A stretch of DNA of 7,011 nt from Candidatus Saccharimonadota bacterium (GTDB lineage Bacteria; Patescibacteriota; Saccharimonadia; Saccharimonadales; Saccharimonadaceae). Shown piece after piece: positions 5,538 to 7,011 of this stretch (its first letter is position 1; every line of letters begins with the position of its first letter). The notes beneath the pieces were generated by a model. The model had not been told where the DNA came from. It did not search any database and saw only the letters and a list, made by a program, of their open reading frames with translations. The position numbers and the translations under genes were made by a program. The stretch spans positions 1-7,011 of the forward strand of contig JAFWKB010000051.1 of assembly GCA_017511405.1 (NCBI GenBank). Direction: 5' to 3'.

Positions 5538-5566
5538 AATAAAAACCAGACATAAAATGCCTGGTT
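5538..5566 (-). terminator. Intrinsic terminator of the 166-aa gene
   Basis: On the minus strand a 10-bp stem (5566-5557 with 5553-5544) with one G-U pair encloses a TTT loop and is followed by T-rich sequence (TTTATT, 5543-5538). On the plus strand the G-U pair becomes an A-C mismatch, so the hairpin is better formed in minus-strand RNA. It begins about 10 bases after the stop codon of the minus-strand gene. Confidence 0.75.
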
Positions 5567-5575
5567 CACCTGGGA

Positions 5576-6076
5576 TTATTGTTTGTAGCCTTTCGCCTGA
5601 ATATAAGATTGAATTTGTCCAAGAAGCTCACCGTTGCCATTTTCTACGCCCTCATCATTGAGAGTCTTATATTTGGCTCTAATGGCTTCTACTGCTTCTT
5701 CGGAAAAATCCTCTTCCTCGACGAAGATTATCGCTTTTCCTTGCTCGTGGAAATATCCGAGACTAGATAATATGGCCCATGAGCCACTATTGAGGTTTGT
5801 TAAATCCGACATGATGTATACAAGCGGAGCTTGCACTAGATTGTTCGATATCTTATAAAATATAATACCTCTTTGCTCGCTCAGTTCATTGTCTACGAAT
5901 GCACCCACGACATAGCGAGTCTGTCCTGCGCCCGGTTTGTTGTTGCAAAACTCATCACAAAAACCATAGAATTCATCCTCCTCGTTTACGACAATCTTCC
6001 CAGAAAACGACGGGTCGGGTTCTAACCATCTCCCAAACTGCATAGCATTCCCAGATACTCTAAATATACGACTCAC
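5576..6076 (-). CDS. Uncharacterised 166-aa protein
   Basis: I do not recognise a family. The protein is probably cytoplasmic: it has no signal peptide or membrane helix. It alternates predicted strands (GKIVVNEED, TRYVVGAFVD, GIIFYKIS, APLVYIMSD, KAIIFVEEED) with helices (GSWAILSSLGYFHEQ and an acidic C-terminal helical part), so it looks like a small alpha/beta fold. Two cysteines form CDEFC (numbered from the longer start, C43 and C47). The C-terminal 40 residues are glutamate-rich. The start is GTG 6076, because GGAGG (6089-6085) lies 8 bases upstream; an in-frame GTG at 6085 lies inside the Shine-Dalgarno itself and is unlikely. It is a single-gene unit with its own promoter, leader, SD and terminator. 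The strong SD suggests it is truly expressed and not a chance reading frame. Confidence 0.75.
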   Translation of the reverse strand: MSRIFRVSGNAMQFGRWLEPDPSFSGKIVVNEEDEFYGFCDEFCNNKPGAGQTRYVVGAFVDNELSEQRGIIFYKISNNLVQAPLVYIMSDLTNLNSGSWAILSSLGYFHEQGKAIIFVEEEDFSEEAVEAIRAKYKTLNDEGVENGNGELLGQIQSYIQAKGYKQ

Positions 6077-6081
6077 ATTAA

Positions 6082-6090
6082 TCACCTCCC
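6082..6090 (-). promoter_or_regulatory. Strong Shine-Dalgarno of the 166-aa gene
   Basis: The minus strand reads GGGAGGTGA, near-perfect complementarity to the 16S 3' end, 8 bases (from GGAGG) before GTG 6076. It decides the start codon and is the best SD in the window. It indicates that the host ribosome retains an anti-SD. Confidence 0.8.
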
Positions 6091-6112
6091 ATCAAGTGAG
6101 TATAGCCATAAT

Positions 6113-6121
6113 ATTATACCA
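6113..6121 (-). promoter_or_regulatory. Extended -10 promoter of the 166-aa gene
   Basis: TGGTATAAT on the minus strand is a perfect extended -10 (hexamer 6118-6113). Transcription would start near 6106, giving a leader of about 30 nt with the SD. A weaker box TATACT (6104-6099) lies downstream but would leave a leader barely long enough for the SD. Confidence 0.65.
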
Positions 6122-6145
6122 TATTTCCTAAAAATTGTTAAGCAT

Positions 6146-6171
6146 AAAAACTCCCCCGGTTTTCCGGGGGA
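6146..6171 (-). terminator. Intrinsic terminator of hppA
   Basis: On the minus strand an 8-bp GC-rich stem TCCCCCGG (6171-6164) / CCGGGGGA (6159-6152) encloses an AAAA loop and is followed by G and five Ts (6150-6146). It lies 17 bases after the hppA stop. The plus strand lacks a comparable T-tract, so it acts on the minus strand only. It separates hppA from the promoter of the 166-aa gene. Confidence 0.9.
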
Positions 6172-6188
6172 TTTGTAGTGAGAGGGGA

Positions 6189-7011
6189 TTAAAATTTTAG
6201 AATTGAACAATTGATAAAAATCGGAGCAAGCGTATTTGCTACGGTTGACATCATCTTAATAAAAATGTCGAGCGCAACACCAATTACGTCTTTTCTTGTA
6301 TCTCCAATCGTATCACCATTAACGACTGACTTATGAATTGCGATATAAGCGGCACCATGTTTGTCGATTTCTCCGCGAAGCGCCTTTTGTTCCCAATACT
6401 TTTTAGCATTATCAAACGCGCCGCCAGAGTTACCGTTAAAGATAGCCTGATAGACGGCAACCACGGTTGCTCCGAGCAAGAAGCCGGCAATAAAACCAAA
6501 CCCAAAGATAATTCCGCCGAAAGCGGTTGCTAAAATCGCTAACACGGATGGCGATATCATTCGTCTGATTGAATTTTTAACCGCCCGTTTGACAAGGTCT
6601 GTATAATCCGAATCCCTCAAGACTGCTGTTCCACTAACAATTTCTGGTGTCATCAGCTCATCTCCGTGGTCCGCCATATCTGCCGCCGAGTTAATTGTAT
6701 CTCGTCCAAGCATTCCGCAAAACTTGCCAATGAGCGCTCCTCCGAGAATCATCCCGCCCAATATTGACGGAAGCGTTGAGATATTGAAAGAAATAACTAC
6801 CGTTCCGACAAACGCAATACTGATATAAGCTAGAGTCAGCGAAGAAGTTGTCTGTGCAGCTGAGCCAATCGCGAAGCCTTTGCCCATGGCCGCAGTTGTA
6901 TTTCCAGTCGCATCAAGTTTATCGGTAATAATTCTAACTCCCGGATCAAGTCTTGCCGCTTCGGCGATTCCGCCCGCGTTATCCGAAATTGGTCCAAAAG
7001 CATCAATGGAC
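6189..7011 (-). CDS. hppA: Membrane-bound ion-pumping pyrophosphatase, C-terminal part
   Basis: This integral membrane enzyme couples pyrophosphate hydrolysis to H+ or Na+ pumping. The frame stays open to the window edge, so the start is outside; 273 C-terminal residues are visible of the roughly 680-720 usual. The first visible residues, [17 protein letters not shown], are a hallmark pyrophosphate/metal-site region, followed by [24 protein letters not shown]. Alanine in GNTTAA, where K+-independent enzymes have lysine (GNTTKA), marks the K+-dependent subfamily, which includes both H+ and Na+ pumps. Later come several membrane helices, the catalytic [14 protein letters not shown], and a closing [11 protein letters not shown] that differs from the common GDTVGDPFKD. 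The C-terminus ends normally in a membrane helix, then TAA and a strong terminator. The internal ATG at 6887 is not the start. Confidence 0.97.
   Translation of the reverse strand, partial: SIDAFGPISDNAGGIAEAARLDPGVRIITDKLDATGNTTAAMGKGFAIGSAAQTTSSLTLAYISIAFVGTVVISFNISTLPSILGGMILGGALIGKFCGMLGRDTINSAADMADHGDELMTPEIVSGTAVLRDSDYTDLVKRAVKNSIRRMISPSVLAILATAFGGIIFGFGFIAGFLLGATVVAVYQAIFNGNSGGAFDNAKKYWEQKALRGEIDKHGAAYIAIHKSVVNGDTIGDTRKDVIGVALDIFIKMMSTVANTLAPIFINCSILKF

Noticed and set aside
5437..5661. Plus-strand reading frame of 74 codons covering the tRNA
   Set aside because: It begins inside tRNA-Phe and crosses two terminators; it has no SD and no recognisable protein content.
6077..6106. Riboswitch in the leader of the 166-aa gene
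   Set aside because: The leader is only about 30 nt and holds little beyond the SD, too short for an aptamer.
6885..6887. ATG as the start of the pyrophosphatase
   Set aside because: The frame continues upstream with conserved family motifs (DNAGG, GNTTAA), so this is an internal methionine.
125..7011. TGA read as glycine, as in Gracilibacteria
   Set aside because: All genes run full length under the standard code with no interrupting TGA, and no gene appears cut short by one.
1..7011. CRISPR array, insertion sequence, phage or defence genes
   Set aside because: No spaced direct repeats, transposase motifs or terminal inverted repeats were seen; the window reads as core chromosome.

Overview
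The window looks like a compact bacterial genome of moderate GC, most likely a Candidate Phyla Radiation (Patescibacteria) lineage, perhaps Saccharibacteria-like. This taxonomic reading is inference. It rests on very short intergenic gaps, overlapping genes, single-gene transcription units with promoters placed right at start codons, encoded CCA on tRNAs, a membrane-anchored DsbA and a K+-type membrane pyrophosphatase. TGA is not read as a sense codon here: all eight genes stay open under the standard code.

Layout. Bases 1-16 look like the 3' tail of a plus-strand tRNA, followed by a bidirectional terminator (16-49). A minus-strand metallophosphoesterase (125-1030) diverges from a plus-strand cluster: a membrane-anchored Cthe_2159-like beta-helix surface protein (1076-2233), a polytopic membrane protein with a C-P-T-C motif (2238-2858), and a membrane-anchored DsbA-like thiol oxidoreductase with C-P-Y-C (2851-3540). 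The last two overlap by 8 bp and probably form a redox pair. Convergent to them, and overlapping dsbA by 8 bp, is a minus-strand pair: hisS (4089-5378) and a compact Erm/KsgA-family rRNA adenine methyltransferase (3533-4117) that has no C-terminal helical domain. Divergent from hisS is tRNA-Phe(GAA) (5422-5497) with its own terminator. Then come, on the minus strand, a 166-aa protein of unknown function (5576-6076) and the 3' part of hppA (6189 to beyond the window edge), each with its own terminator.

The most notable pattern is promoter architecture. Four genes (metallophosphoesterase, beta-helix protein, CPTC membrane protein, hisS) carry an extended -10 element (TGnTAnAAT-like) 6-7 bases before an in-frame ATG, so the predicted transcript starts at or next to that ATG. 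These mRNAs would be leaderless. The two genes that do have a leader (dsbA and the 166-aa gene) each carry a clear Shine-Dalgarno sequence, and each also has an extended -10 about 30 nt upstream of its start. The tRNA-Phe gene uses the same extended -10. No convincing -35 boxes are visible. The window therefore suggests two initiation modes, leaderless and SD-led, used side by side, with several promoters embedded in neighbouring coding ends.
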